Below are positions 1 to 8,387 of a DNA stretch of 44,276 nt, in pieces. This DNA is from Actinobacteria bacterium UBA7422 (GTDB lineage: Bacteria > Actinomycetota > Actinomycetes > S36-B12): NCBI GenBank assembly GCA_002469525.1, contig DKME01000110.1, forward strand, positions 42,796 through 87,071, given 5' to 3'. Below the pieces are notes generated by a model, which did not search any database, was not told the DNA's origin, and saw only the letters and a list, made by a program, of their open reading frames with translations. The first letter of the stretch is position 1; each line of letters starts with the position of its first letter. The translations under genes were made by a program, and so were the position numbers.

Positions 1-36
1 GAGTGGGTCTCAGAGTGGGTCCGAGAGTGGGATTCG
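1..36 (+). repeat. Tandem 12-base repeat in the rel N-terminus
   Basis: Three successive 12-base units beginning GAGTGGG (GAGTGGGTCTCA, GAGTGGGTCCGA, GAGTGGGATTCG) run in frame with rel and encode Ser-Gly-rich SGSQ/SGSE/SGIR. The repeat starts at the window edge and may extend upstream. Confidence 0.75.
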
Positions 37-2224
37 CTCCAGGCTTTCTCGATTTGGGTCACAGCGCTCAGGGGAAAGTGAAATTGATCCACTTCTTAAG
101 ACTCTGCGCAAGTATCACCCCAAGTCGGACACAAAAGTCGTGGAACGTGCTTATGTAGTGGCCCGAGATCTACATCTAGGCCAAAAGCGTAAGTCGGGTG
201 AGGAGTACATAACACATCCTGTCGCGGTCGCGGAAATACTGGCGGATCTTGGCATGACTTCCTCAACGTTGGCGGCGGCTCTGCTTCACGACACCGTGGA
301 AGACTGCGGTTATTCGTTAGACGCACTGCGTGAAGATTTTGGTGACGAAATCGCTCTACTTGTTGATGGTGTAACCAAACTCGATAGGGTCACCTACGGC
401 GATGCAACCGCGGCGGAGACAGTTCGGAAAATGGTTGTCGCCATGGCGCGTGATATCCGCGTACTCGTAATTAAGCTAACTGATCGGCTGCACAATATGC
501 GCACGCTGCGCTATTTGCCGGACGCCAAGCAAGAGAAAAAGGCACGCGAAACACTCGAGATTTATGCACCTCTCGCACACCGATTGGGCATGAACGCGAT
601 CAAGTGGGAACTGGAAGACCTAGCCTTTGGAACATTGCACCCGAAGATGTTCGCAGAAATCGATTCACTTGTTGAGCAACGGGCTCCCTCGCGCGAACGC
701 CATCTCAACATTGTGATAGCCCAACTCAATGAAGATTTACGGACAAGCAAAATCAAATGTCAGGTGACGGGGCGCCCCAAGCATTACTACTCGATTTACC
801 AAAAGATGATTGTTCGTGGCCGGGACTTCAATGACATTTACGACCTGATTGGCGTCCGTATTCTCGTGGACTCCATTCGCGACTGCTATGCGGCACTTGG
901 AACTATTCACGCCCAGTGGAGTCCGGTGCCTGGGCGTTTCAAAGACTTTATTGCCATGCCGAAGTTCAACATGTATCAGTCACTTCACACCACCGTAATT
1001 GGGCCTGACGGAAAACCTGTTGAAGTGCAGATACGAACCCACGACATGCACCGGGCATCTGAATACGGAGTCGCAGCGCACTGGCGCTACAAGCAAGGCT
1101 CCGAAGTAAAGACAGATGACTTCGCGTGGCTGCGCCAACTAGTTGATTGGCAACGGGAAACCGCCGACCCCGGTGAGTTCATGGATTCACTGCGATATGA
1201 CCTTGGCACTGCAGAGGTGTATATCTTTACCCCCAAAGGTGACGTCTTCTCACTACCCATTGATTCAACACCCGTAGATTTCGCGTATTCCGTACACACC
1301 GAAGTGGGTCATAGGTGTGTGGGTGCACGAGTTAACGGCAAACTTGTGCCGCTTGAATCCGTGCTTAAGAACGGTGACGTCGTTGAGATTTTCACGTCGA
1401 AGTCTGACGGATCCGGACCCAGTCGGGACTGGCTTAACTTTGTTATTTCGGCACGGGCGAAAAGCAAAATTAAGGCTTGGTTTTCCAAAGAGCGACGCGA
1501 AGAGGCTGTTGACAGCGGTAAAGATCAAATTGTGCGAGCCGTTCGCAAGCAGGGGCTACCGCTCCAACGCGTGATGACCAATCAGGCGTTAACCAGTATC
1601 GCTGCGGGTTTGAATCAAAGCGATGTAACCGCGCTTTACGCTTCCGTTGGTGAAGGAAGAATTTCGGCGCAAACGATTGTCGCTCGGCTCATTGACGTTT
1701 CGGGCGGGGTAGACGGTGCAGCAGACGACACGGCAGAAGCAATTCGTCCAACATTCGGCACGGCGACGAAATCCCGCAATCACGACGTGGGTGTGGTGGT
1801 GGACGGTGCAGACGACGTGTGGGTCAAGCTTGCACGGTGCTGCACGCCTGTTCCTGGGGATCCAATTTTTGGATTTGTCACCCGGGGATCCGGTGTCTCG
1901 GTGCATCGCGGCGACTGTGTGAATGTGGACTCCCTGAAAGCTCAACCTGAGCGCCTGGTTGACGTGTCGTGGGCGCCGACTCCCAATAGTCTCTTCTTGG
2001 TCAATATCGCAGTCGAGGCTTTGGATCGATCACGGCTGCTTTCCGATGTAACCAAAGCGCTGTCTGACACCCATGTCAATATCTTGAGTGCTTCGGTTGC
2101 CACGACGAGAGACCGTATCGCGACATCACGTTTCACGTTTGAAATGGCCGACCCAAAGCACCTAGGTTCGGTAATTAAGGCTGTGAGGGGAGTTGAAGGG
2201 GTCTTTGACGCTTATCGCGTCTGA
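1..2224 (+). CDS. rel: Bifunctional (p)ppGpp synthetase/hydrolase Rel, 5'-truncated by window edge
   Basis: Makes and degrades the alarmone (p)ppGpp in the stringent response. About 740 residues are visible, in order: HD hydrolase domain (THP, LLHDTVED and DRLHNMR motifs), synthetase domain with the basic RFKD motif and KFNMYQSLHTTV, TGS domain (VYIFTPKGDVFSLP), a Cys/His helical region (LARCCTPVPGD) and a C-terminal ACT domain. Intact HD residues plus RFKD indicate the bifunctional actinobacterial type rather than monofunctional RelA. The GTG at 140 is not the real start: the frame stays open to base 2 and encodes a plausible Rel N-terminus (SRLSRFGSQRSG, then LKTLRKYHPKSD), so the gene begins before the window and reading starts at base 2. 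It converges on the next gene with three bases between the stops. Confidence 0.97.
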   Translation, partial: SGSQSGSESGIRSRLSRFGSQRSGESEIDPLLKTLRKYHPKSDTKVVERAYVVARDLHLGQKRKSGEEYITHPVAVAEILADLGMTSSTLAAALLHDTVEDCGYSLDALREDFGDEIALLVDGVTKLDRVTYGDATAAETVRKMVVAMARDIRVLVIKLTDRLHNMRTLRYLPDAKQEKKARETLEIYAPLAHRLGMNAIKWELEDLAFGTLHPKMFAEIDSLVEQRAPSRERHLNIVIAQLNEDLRTSKIKCQVTGRPKHYYSIYQKMIVRGRDFNDIYDLIGVRILVDSIRDCYAALGTIHAQWSPVPGRFKDFIAMPKFNMYQSLHTTVIGPDGKPVEVQIRTHDMHRASEYGVAAHWRYKQGSEVKTDDFAWLRQLVDWQRETADPGEFMDSLRYDLGTAEVYIFTPKGDVFSLPIDSTPVDFAYSVHTEVGHRCVGARVNGKLVPLESVLKNGDVVEIFTSKSDGSGPSRDWLNFVISARAKSKIKAWFSKERREEAVDSGKDQIVRAVRKQGLPLQRVMTNQALTSIAAGLNQSDVTALYASVGEGRISAQTIVARLIDVSGGVDGAADDTAEAIRPTFGTATKSRNHDVGVVVDGADDVWVKLARCCTPVPGDPIFGFVTRGSGVSVHRGDCVNVDSLKAQPERLVDVSWAPTPNSLFLVNIAVEALDRSRLLSDVTKALSDTHVNILSASVATTRDRIATSRFTFEMADPKHLGSVIKAVRGVEGVFDAYRV

Positions 2225-2227
2225 TGA

Positions 2228-3532
2228 TTAGGAACGTAGATCAGCGGCGGTGTTTTCTACCGCGCCCAGCAGTGCCTTGAGGTTGGAAATTGACTCTTGA
2301 ATTTTAGCGGCCGCTTGGGTGTCACCGGCAGCATTGGCTTCGTCGAGTTGACGCTCGTATTTGGAAAGTCCGCCCGCGAATGCACTGGCAGTGTCAGCAG
2401 CCCTGGCCAATGCCTCCGGATTTGAACGCGTCCACTGTTTTTCCTCAACGGAGCGGAAGGCATCTTCAACTTTTTTCAATCGGGAATCTAAACGTGCGCG
2501 ATCTTTTTTTGGAAGCTCACCGATTTTTTCCCAGGCACTCTGAAGGTCACGAAGTTGGGATTTTTGAGCTTTCAGGTTACTCATGTCAACAGGAAGTAGC
2601 GCTTCGGCTTTGAGAGCAAGCTCTTCCTTGAGTGGAATATTGGGAACGAGTTTTTCTTCTTCGGCAGCTTCGCCTGCTTTGAGCTTGTCGTAGAACTCGT
2701 CTTGTGCCGCCTTAAAGCGCTTCCAGAGCTTGTCTTCGTCTGCGCGACCGCCGCGGGGCGCCTTTTTCCAGGCTTCCATGAGGTCTTTGAACTTTTTAAT
2801 CCCGGCTTTGGGGTCGGCGGTTCCAGCAGCCGCCTGCGCACGGGTAATGAGTTCACGCTTAGTGCTTAGTGCCTCCTTGCGAACTGCGTCTAGCTCATGG
2901 AAGTGAGTCCGGCGACGCTTGTCGAAGGCGGTACGTGCATTACTGAGTCTTTTCCAGAGTTCCTGTTCGGCACCACGGTCAACTCGTGGGAGGGTTTTCC
3001 ATTCTTCAACGATCGCGGTGTAACGCTCGGTTGTGGACTTCCAGGATCCTGAGTCTGACATGGACTCGGCTTCCTCGACTAAGACCAGCCGTGCGGCTCG
3101 CGAACTTTCTTTGAGGGCTGCTTTTCGTGCCCGCTCCGTGACGCGCCTTTCTTCAATCAACACGTCTACCTTGTCGCACTCACTTTCCAATGAAAGGATG
3201 TCACCGACGAATGAACGTCCTGCGAGTGCCTCTCGCACCTTCTTAACAACCAGCGCCGCGGCCTCTTGTGAGGATTTACCGTCGGCAAGACGGGTACGAA
3301 TCACGTCGATTTCCACGACAAGATCGTCATATTTGCGGGCATAGAAAGTAAGTCCCTCTGATGGGCTGCCTGCCGTGTACTGGCCCACTTCGACTTCGCC
3401 TTCAGGCGCCTTGAGAAACACCGTTCCGTCCTGGGTCACCCGTCCCCAGTGAGATGCCTGCGCGATAGCCGGACGAACTACAGGCTTGAGCGATCCGGGT
3501 GTGGGAATCGAAGTAAGTGGTGTGTTCGTCAT
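2228..3532 (-). CDS. DUF349 repeat protein
   Basis: A 434-residue, highly charged, mostly helical protein with no signal peptide. After an N-terminal part of about 80 residues that looks beta-rich (WGRVTQDGTVFLKAPEGEV), it carries at least three DUF349-like repeats, recognisable by a tryptophan in an xxWKxxP or AWEKxG context followed by a charged helix: roughly residues 165-230, 240-305 and 315-385. DUF349 proteins next to rel are common in Actinomycetota; their biochemical role is not established to my knowledge. The ATG at 3532 is preceded by GAAAGG seven bases upstream, a modest ribosome site. Family assignment is firm; function is unknown. Confidence 0.9.
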   Translation of the reverse strand: MTNTPLTSIPTPGSLKPVVRPAIAQASHWGRVTQDGTVFLKAPEGEVEVGQYTAGSPSEGLTFYARKYDDLVVEIDVIRTRLADGKSSQEAAALVVKKVREALAGRSFVGDILSLESECDKVDVLIEERRVTERARKAALKESSRAARLVLVEEAESMSDSGSWKSTTERYTAIVEEWKTLPRVDRGAEQELWKRLSNARTAFDKRRRTHFHELDAVRKEALSTKRELITRAQAAAGTADPKAGIKKFKDLMEAWKKAPRGGRADEDKLWKRFKAAQDEFYDKLKAGEAAEEEKLVPNIPLKEELALKAEALLPVDMSNLKAQKSQLRDLQSAWEKIGELPKKDRARLDSRLKKVEDAFRSVEEKQWTRSNPEALARAADTASAFAGGLSKYERQLDEANAAGDTQAAAKIQESISNLKALLGAVENTAADLRS

Positions 3533-3657
3533 GGCGAGCCTTTCGCGGGAACCTGGTCGGTCGGCTACAGAGGTTGTAGCACCGTCTAAACGAGTGAAGC
3601 GGTCATAACACTACTTTCCTACATTTCCTGAGTTATGCCATGGGTTAAACCCTAATG

Positions 3658-4476
3658 TTAGGAAACTGTTGCAGAATTGATAAATACTGGTTGGGCCGGT
3701 TGCCCGTCGGAAATGCCACCCTCGACGCCTACGGAGCCGACTTCCTGAACGATATCCAGACCACCCACGACGGATCCCCAGATCGTGTAACCAGCTGGCA
3801 GGGACGTATCAGCGTAGACAATGAAGAATTGTGACCCGCTGGTTCCGGGACCAGCATTAGCCATGGCGACAGTCCCAGCAGGGTAATTGACTTCCCCTTC
3901 AGCGGGAAGGTTCTCGTCGGGTACCGAGTACCCGGGGCCACCTGAGCCGTCACCTGCCGGATCGCCGCACTGAAGGACGAAAATTCCTTCGGTTGTGAGC
4001 CTGTGACAGGTGGTGTCGTCATAGAAACCACTCTGAGCCAGGAATGCTTCAGAGGCGACCGTTTCAGGGGCGTTCGGATCCAGTGCAATCGTGATGACAC
4101 CACAATTCGTGTTCAGGACCATGGAGGTTGGATTCGTGTCGAGCGCCAATGGCCCGTCGGGGTAGGAAATGTCGTTTGCGCGTGGGGTACCGGGTGCAGT
4201 GCAATCCAAGGCGGTCGCTTCCTCCTGTGATTCATTGTCACTGGGGTTGACTTCATTGGGATCAACCGGTGCTGTTTCGGCCGTGATGGCGGGGGAGCCA
4301 CTGTTACTTGCGTTGAATACGGCAAAACCGACTCCAGCAGCAATTAAGGCGACCACGACAACCACTGCGGTAATTCGCTGATTGCGCTTAGCTCGAACGG
4401 CTCGGGCAGAGCGATTGGCCTGCTGGCGCTCAAATTTCGCCTTCGCGAGTTCACGTTCACGCTTCTGTGTCGACAT
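3658..4476 (-). CDS. Membrane-anchored cyclophilin-type peptidyl-prolyl isomerase
   Basis: Predicted to catalyse proline cis-trans isomerisation outside the membrane. The 272-residue protein has a short basic cytoplasmic head (QKRERELAKAKF), one membrane segment (about residues 40-60), an acidic Ser/Thr/Pro/Glu-rich linker, and a cyclophilin domain over roughly the last 165 residues, with CHRL, GGPGY and GSQFFI motifs. An ATG five codons upstream (4491) also exists, but GGAG nine bases before the ATG at 4476 favours the shorter form. A promoter is visible upstream at 4524-4552. It shares the strand with the DUF349 gene, 125 bases away. This is the usual companion of rel and hisS in actinobacteria. 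Confidence 0.92.
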   Translation of the reverse strand: MSTQKRERELAKAKFERQQANRSARAVRAKRNQRITAVVVVVALIAAGVGFAVFNASNSGSPAITAETAPVDPNEVNPSDNESQEEATALDCTAPGTPRANDISYPDGPLALDTNPTSMVLNTNCGVITIALDPNAPETVASEAFLAQSGFYDDTTCHRLTTEGIFVLQCGDPAGDGSGGPGYSVPDENLPAEGEVNYPAGTVAMANAGPGTSGSQFFIVYADTSLPAGYTIWGSVVGGLDIVQEVGSVGVEGGISDGQPAQPVFINSATVS

Positions 4477-4523
4477 CGTGTGGGTCTCCATCGTTTATGT
4501 GACTACTGACTTTTGATTGCTGA

Positions 4524-4552
4524 AGGTTAATGCTGTAGAAATTGCGTTCCAA
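4524..4552 (-). promoter_or_regulatory. Predicted promoter of the cyclophilin gene
   Basis: On the minus strand TTGGAA (4547-4552) lies 17 bases before TAACCT (4524-4529), a good match to housekeeping actinobacterial -35/-10 spacing. Transcription would start near 4517 and give a leader of about 40 bases including the GGAG ribosome site. Confidence 0.55.
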
Positions 4553-4568
4553 CGAGTCTTGGATCAAC

Positions 4569-4598
4569 TTGGGACCTAAGACTACCCTTGGCTAGGCT
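4569..4598 (+). promoter_or_regulatory. Predicted promoter of the metallo-hydrolase/hisS/aspS unit
   Basis: TTGGGA (4569-4574), an 18-base spacer and TAGGCT (4593-4598) precede the ATG at 4608 by nine bases. No Shine-Dalgarno sequence lies in between, so the transcript would be leaderless or nearly so. Confidence 0.55.
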
Positions 4599-4607
4599 AA
4601 GACCCTT

Positions 4608-5288
4608 ATGTTGATCAAGGGTTTCCCCGCTGGCTCCTGGGCCACGAACGCGTACGTCGTTGCCGCTGGCCCGGGTGAGCCGGCAATTATTATCGATCCA
4701 GGTCAGGATTCAATTAATGGGATCAACGAAATCGTCCGGGAAAACCGGCTCGTCCCAGCCGCCGTGATCTTGACCCACGGTCACATTGACCATATTTGGA
4801 GTGTGGCACCGATTTCCTCACAATTCGACATTCCCGCGTTCATTCACACACAGGATCGCTATCGCCTCGCCGACCCTGCGGGCAGCAGTTTTGCAGCCGC
4901 ACGTGAACAACTATTAGCTATGACAAAAGGGGCACTTGAACTGAGCGAGCCAAGTGATGTCAAAGTAATCGAAGATGACTCCTCACTTCTGCTTGCCGGG
5001 CTTGATTGGGGATTCCTGCACGCACCCGGTCACACAGAAGGGTCCATGGTTCTCACAACTAATCGTGGAGGTGACCCGATCGCCTTCACAGGAGACGTTC
5101 TCTTCGCAGGTTCAATCGGACGAACTGATCTACCGGGTGGCAGTTCACAGGCCATGCAAGCGTCATTGGAAAACGTTATTTTCCCGATGCCCGACGAAAC
5201 ACTCGTATACCCAGGACATGGTCCTGACACCACAATTGGTGTGGAACGCGCGACTAATCCATTTCTTTCCACGGGGCGAGGCCTATAA
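4608..5288 (+). CDS. Metallo-beta-lactamase fold hydrolase (glyoxalase II-like)
   Basis: A 226-residue soluble hydrolase of the metallo-beta-lactamase superfamily. The metal-binding THGHIDH motif lies near residue 57, with further ligands in APGHTEGS, FTGDVLF and YPGHGPDT. Length and motifs fit the hydroxyacylglutathione-hydrolase-like group often found just before hisS in actinobacteria. Because these bacteria generally lack glutathione, the real thiol substrate is uncertain. The stop is three bases before hisS, so co-transcription is likely. Fold assignment is firm; substrate is not. Confidence 0.93.
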   Translation: MLIKGFPAGSWATNAYVVAAGPGEPAIIIDPGQDSINGINEIVRENRLVPAAVILTHGHIDHIWSVAPISSQFDIPAFIHTQDRYRLADPAGSSFAAAREQLLAMTKGALELSEPSDVKVIEDDSSLLLAGLDWGFLHAPGHTEGSMVLTTNRGGDPIAFTGDVLFAGSIGRTDLPGGSSQAMQASLENVIFPMPDETLVYPGHGPDTTIGVERATNPFLSTGRGL

Positions 5289-5291
5289 CCG

Positions 5292-6578
5292 ATGGCTTCG
5301 ATTAATGCACCAAAAGGTGTGCCGGACTATGTACCGCCGCGCAGCAGGGATTTCTACCATGTTCAGGAAAGTCTTAGCGGATCGGCTCGCCGAAGTGGCT
5401 ACGAGTACATCGAGCTTCCCGTATTTGAATCGACCGAACTTTACGAGCGCGGTGTGGGGACCAGCACGGACGTCGTTCAAAAAGAGATGTACACGTTCAC
5501 AGATCGGGGTGATCGGTCAATCACTCTGCGCCCAGAAGGCACGGCAGGTGTTATGCGCGCGGTCATCGAAAATCGTTTGGACAAGGGCGCGCTGCCAGTA
5601 AAGCTCTGGTACCGAGGACCCTTTTTTCGAGCCGAGCGACCACAGCACGGTCGGTACCGTCAGTTGCAGCAAGTGGGCGTCGAAGCAATCGGTTCGGTTG
5701 ATCCGATCATTGACGCCGAAGTAATCGCCATTGCCGACCAGTCATTTCGTTCTTTGGGACTCATTGGTTTTCACCTCGAACTTACCTCACTTGGCTGCAA
5801 GGAATGCCGACCCGCATATCGTGCGAAGTTGCAGGAATTTCTTTCTGCGTGCGATCTTGATCCAGAAACTCGCGAGCGGGCGAACGTGAATCCGCTGAGA
5901 GTACTCGACGACAAGCGTGAGGTTGTTCAAGCGCAACTTGTTCAAGCCCCCCTCATGATCGATTCGCTGTGTGACTCATGTCAGCGACACTACGACGAGG
6001 TACGTGCGTACCTGAGCATCTTCGGCGTTGAGTGGAATGAAGCCCCCCGAATGGTCCGTGGGCTTGATTACTACACGCGCACAACATTCGAGTTTGTGCA
6101 CCCTGCGCTAGGGGCCCAGTCTGGAATTGGCGGTGGCGGCCGCTACGACGGACTCATGTCTGAACTAGGGGGAAGTGAACTTTCTGGAATCGGTTTCGGA
6201 CTTGGCGTTGATCGAACGCTTTTGGCGTGCGAAGCAGAGGGCCTGACACCTTTGATTGACCACACGGTTGACATTTTTGTTATCCCAGTCGGTGAGGAAG
6301 CGAGAGAGCCAGCAGTTTCATTGCTCGTTGGGTTACGCAATGCAGGTTTCTCTGCCGATATTTCGGTAGATAACCGCGGAGTAAAGAGCGCCCTGAAAGT
6401 AGCGAACGGCATGAAGGCTCCCGCTGTACTTATTCTTGGCCCCGACGAAATCAAATCCGGCTCAATCATTGTGAAGGACATGGACAGTGGTGAACAGGTC
6501 ACGGTCTCACTAGAAATCGTGGAATTGGTTCAGTTGTTACAAAGAAACTTACACACTAAGAAAGAGGATGAATCGTGA
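5292..6578 (+). CDS. hisS: Histidyl-tRNA synthetase
   Basis: Charges tRNA-His with histidine. The 428-residue class II synthetase has the motif 2 region (RGPFFRAERPQHGRYRQ), the histidine-specific loop RGLDYYTRTTFEF, a motif 3 region (GIGFGLGVDRTLL) and a C-terminal anticodon-binding domain of about 95 residues. Length matches bacterial HisRS. It begins three bases after the metallo-hydrolase stop and ends in a four-base GTGA overlap with aspS, so the three genes probably form one translationally coupled unit. Confidence 0.98.
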   Translation: MASINAPKGVPDYVPPRSRDFYHVQESLSGSARRSGYEYIELPVFESTELYERGVGTSTDVVQKEMYTFTDRGDRSITLRPEGTAGVMRAVIENRLDKGALPVKLWYRGPFFRAERPQHGRYRQLQQVGVEAIGSVDPIIDAEVIAIADQSFRSLGLIGFHLELTSLGCKECRPAYRAKLQEFLSACDLDPETRERANVNPLRVLDDKREVVQAQLVQAPLMIDSLCDSCQRHYDEVRAYLSIFGVEWNEAPRMVRGLDYYTRTTFEFVHPALGAQSGIGGGGRYDGLMSELGGSELSGIGFGLGVDRTLLACEAEGLTPLIDHTVDIFVIPVGEEAREPAVSLLVGLRNAGFSADISVDNRGVKSALKVANGMKAPAVLILGPDEIKSGSIIVKDMDSGEQVTVSLEIVELVQLLQRNLHTKKEDES

Positions 6579-8359
6579 TTCGCACAGCCCAAGCAGGCGA
6601 ACTGACCCGTGAAGATATTGGCCGGGAAGTGACCTTGGCCGGCTGGATTGCTAGTCGCCGTGATCATGGTGGCGTTGCCTTTCTTGACCTGCGTGATTCA
6701 ACCGGCGTTGCTCAAGTAGTTGTTCGAGACACCACGCTGGCACACGACCTGCGGGACGAATACTGCATCGCGATCACAGGAACCGTTGAGGAGCGACCTG
6801 AAGGAAATGCGAATCCGGACTTGACTTCCGGCGAGATTGAAGTAATTACGACGAAACTTGAGGTGCTTTCCAAGTCAGCCCCACTCCCATTTCCCATCGA
6901 CGAACGGACAACTGTTAACGACGAAGTCCGACTGCGCCACAGGTACCTAGATCTTCGGCGCAAAAGTTCAGGTGACATTTTGCGCATGCGCTCACAAGTA
7001 AGTCACATTGCGCGCAATGTTCTCATTGCTCAGGACTTTATCGAGATCGAGACGCCGACTTTGACCCGCTCAACGCCCGAGGGTGCTCGCGACTTCCTGG
7101 TTCCAGTTCGACTGCAGCCTGGAAACTGGTATGCACTGCCGCAGTCTCCGCAATTGTTCAAGCAGCTGCTCATGGTCGCCGGCATGGAGAAGTATTTCCA
7201 AATCGCTCGTTGCTACCGCGATGAAGACTTCCGTGCTGACCGTCAACCCGAGTTCACCCAACTCGATATTGAGATGAGCTTTGTCGACCAAGACGACGTC
7301 ATGGCTATCGGTGAAGAAGTGATTCGGTCGCTCTGGCAAGGAATTGTGAACTACACGATCGGCGAGATCCCACAATTGACCTACCACGAGGCAATGCGTC
7401 GTTTTGGTAGTGACAAACCCGATCTCCGTTTTGGCCTTGAACTCGTGGACCTCACCGGATACTTCACCAACACACCATTCCGAGTATTTCAAGCGGAGCA
7501 CGTTGGCGCCGTTGTTATGCCGGGAGGCGCTGATCAGCCTCGTAGAACCTTTGATGCGTGGCAAGACTGGGCTAAGCAGCGTGGTGCAAAAGGTTTGGCG
7601 TACGTAACATTGACCGATGAAGGATTGGGTGGACCGGTTGCAAAAAATCTCAGTGACGAAGAACGCGACGGACTAGTTGCCGCAACGGGTGCGAAGGTCG
7701 GAGATTGCATTTTCTTCGCAGCAGGAAGAACCTCAGAAGCGCGTGCATTACTGGGTGCAGTACGAAATGAAGTTGCCGAACGCTTAGCTCTCATCGATAA
7801 GAGTGTGTGGAGTTTCGTGTGGATCGTCGATGCTCCAATGTTTGAGCAAGTCCAAGACGACTCGGGCAACTGGGTGTGGACCGCGGTGCACCACCCGTTC
7901 ACGTCACCCAATAGTGACTGGCTTAATTCCTTCACTGAGTCACCCGGTGAAGCACTTGCCTGGGCCTACGACCTTGTGTGTAATGGCAATGAAATAGGCG
8001 GTGGTTCAATTCGTATTCATCAAGGCGAGATTCAAAGTCAAGTCTTTCGAATTCTTGGACTCGGAGAGCAGGAAGCCAATGACAAGTTTGGTTTCCTCCT
8101 TGAAGCATTTGCATTTGGACCTCCACCCCACGGCGGCATCGCATTTGGCTGGGATCGGATTTGCATGTTGCTTGCCGGAGCTAATTCGCTCCGAGACGTG
8201 ATCGCATTTCCCAAGACTGGTGGGGGGCACGACCCCTTGACCGGTGCGCCAACCCAGATTACAAGCGCCCAACGTAAGGAAGCGGGCATTGACTCCACAC
8301 CGACAAAGCCCGAAGCGACCAGCGAAGAAACGCCTGCGACCTCGGTGTCAAAGGTCTAG
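6575..8359 (+). CDS. aspS: Aspartyl-tRNA synthetase, probably non-discriminating (Asp/Asn)
   Basis: Class II synthetase of 594 residues with the bacterial layout: N-terminal OB anticodon-binding domain (residues 1-105), catalytic core with YALPQSPQLFKQ and the motif 2 stretch CYRDEDFRADRQPEFTQ, the bacterial insertion domain, and motif 3 (GGIAFGWDRICML). His31 in SRRDHGG and the glycine in RPEGNAN (residue 77) occupy the positions where discriminating E. coli AspRS has Leu and Lys; this is the pattern described for enzymes that also aspartylate tRNA-Asn for later amidation by GatCAB. The Ala/Thr/Pro/Glu-rich tail of about 25 residues looks disordered. GTG start overlaps the hisS stop. Confidence 0.98.
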   Translation: MIRTAQAGELTREDIGREVTLAGWIASRRDHGGVAFLDLRDSTGVAQVVVRDTTLAHDLRDEYCIAITGTVEERPEGNANPDLTSGEIEVITTKLEVLSKSAPLPFPIDERTTVNDEVRLRHRYLDLRRKSSGDILRMRSQVSHIARNVLIAQDFIEIETPTLTRSTPEGARDFLVPVRLQPGNWYALPQSPQLFKQLLMVAGMEKYFQIARCYRDEDFRADRQPEFTQLDIEMSFVDQDDVMAIGEEVIRSLWQGIVNYTIGEIPQLTYHEAMRRFGSDKPDLRFGLELVDLTGYFTNTPFRVFQAEHVGAVVMPGGADQPRRTFDAWQDWAKQRGAKGLAYVTLTDEGLGGPVAKNLSDEERDGLVAATGAKVGDCIFFAAGRTSEARALLGAVRNEVAERLALIDKSVWSFVWIVDAPMFEQVQDDSGNWVWTAVHHPFTSPNSDWLNSFTESPGEALAWAYDLVCNGNEIGGGSIRIHQGEIQSQVFRILGLGEQEANDKFGFLLEAFAFGPPPHGGIAFGWDRICMLLAGANSLRDVIAFPKTGGGHDPLTGAPTQITSAQRKEAGIDSTPTKPEATSEETPATSVSKV

Positions 8360-8387
8360 CGCAGGCTATCGACCAAATGGGTAATGC

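Noticed and set aside
3567..3652. Small inverted repeats CTACA/TGTAG and GGGTT/AACCC between the DUF349 and cyclophilin genes
   Set aside because: Stems of only five base pairs without a T run; likely by chance and not called as terminators.
4975..5601. 208-codon frame across the metallo-hydrolase/hisS junction
   Set aside because: It is out of frame with two clear genes, and its translation is rich in Arg, Cys and Trp without any family feature.
7070..7564. 164-codon minus-strand frame within aspS
   Set aside because: Overlaps the conserved catalytic core of aspS on the other strand; nothing recognisable in the product.
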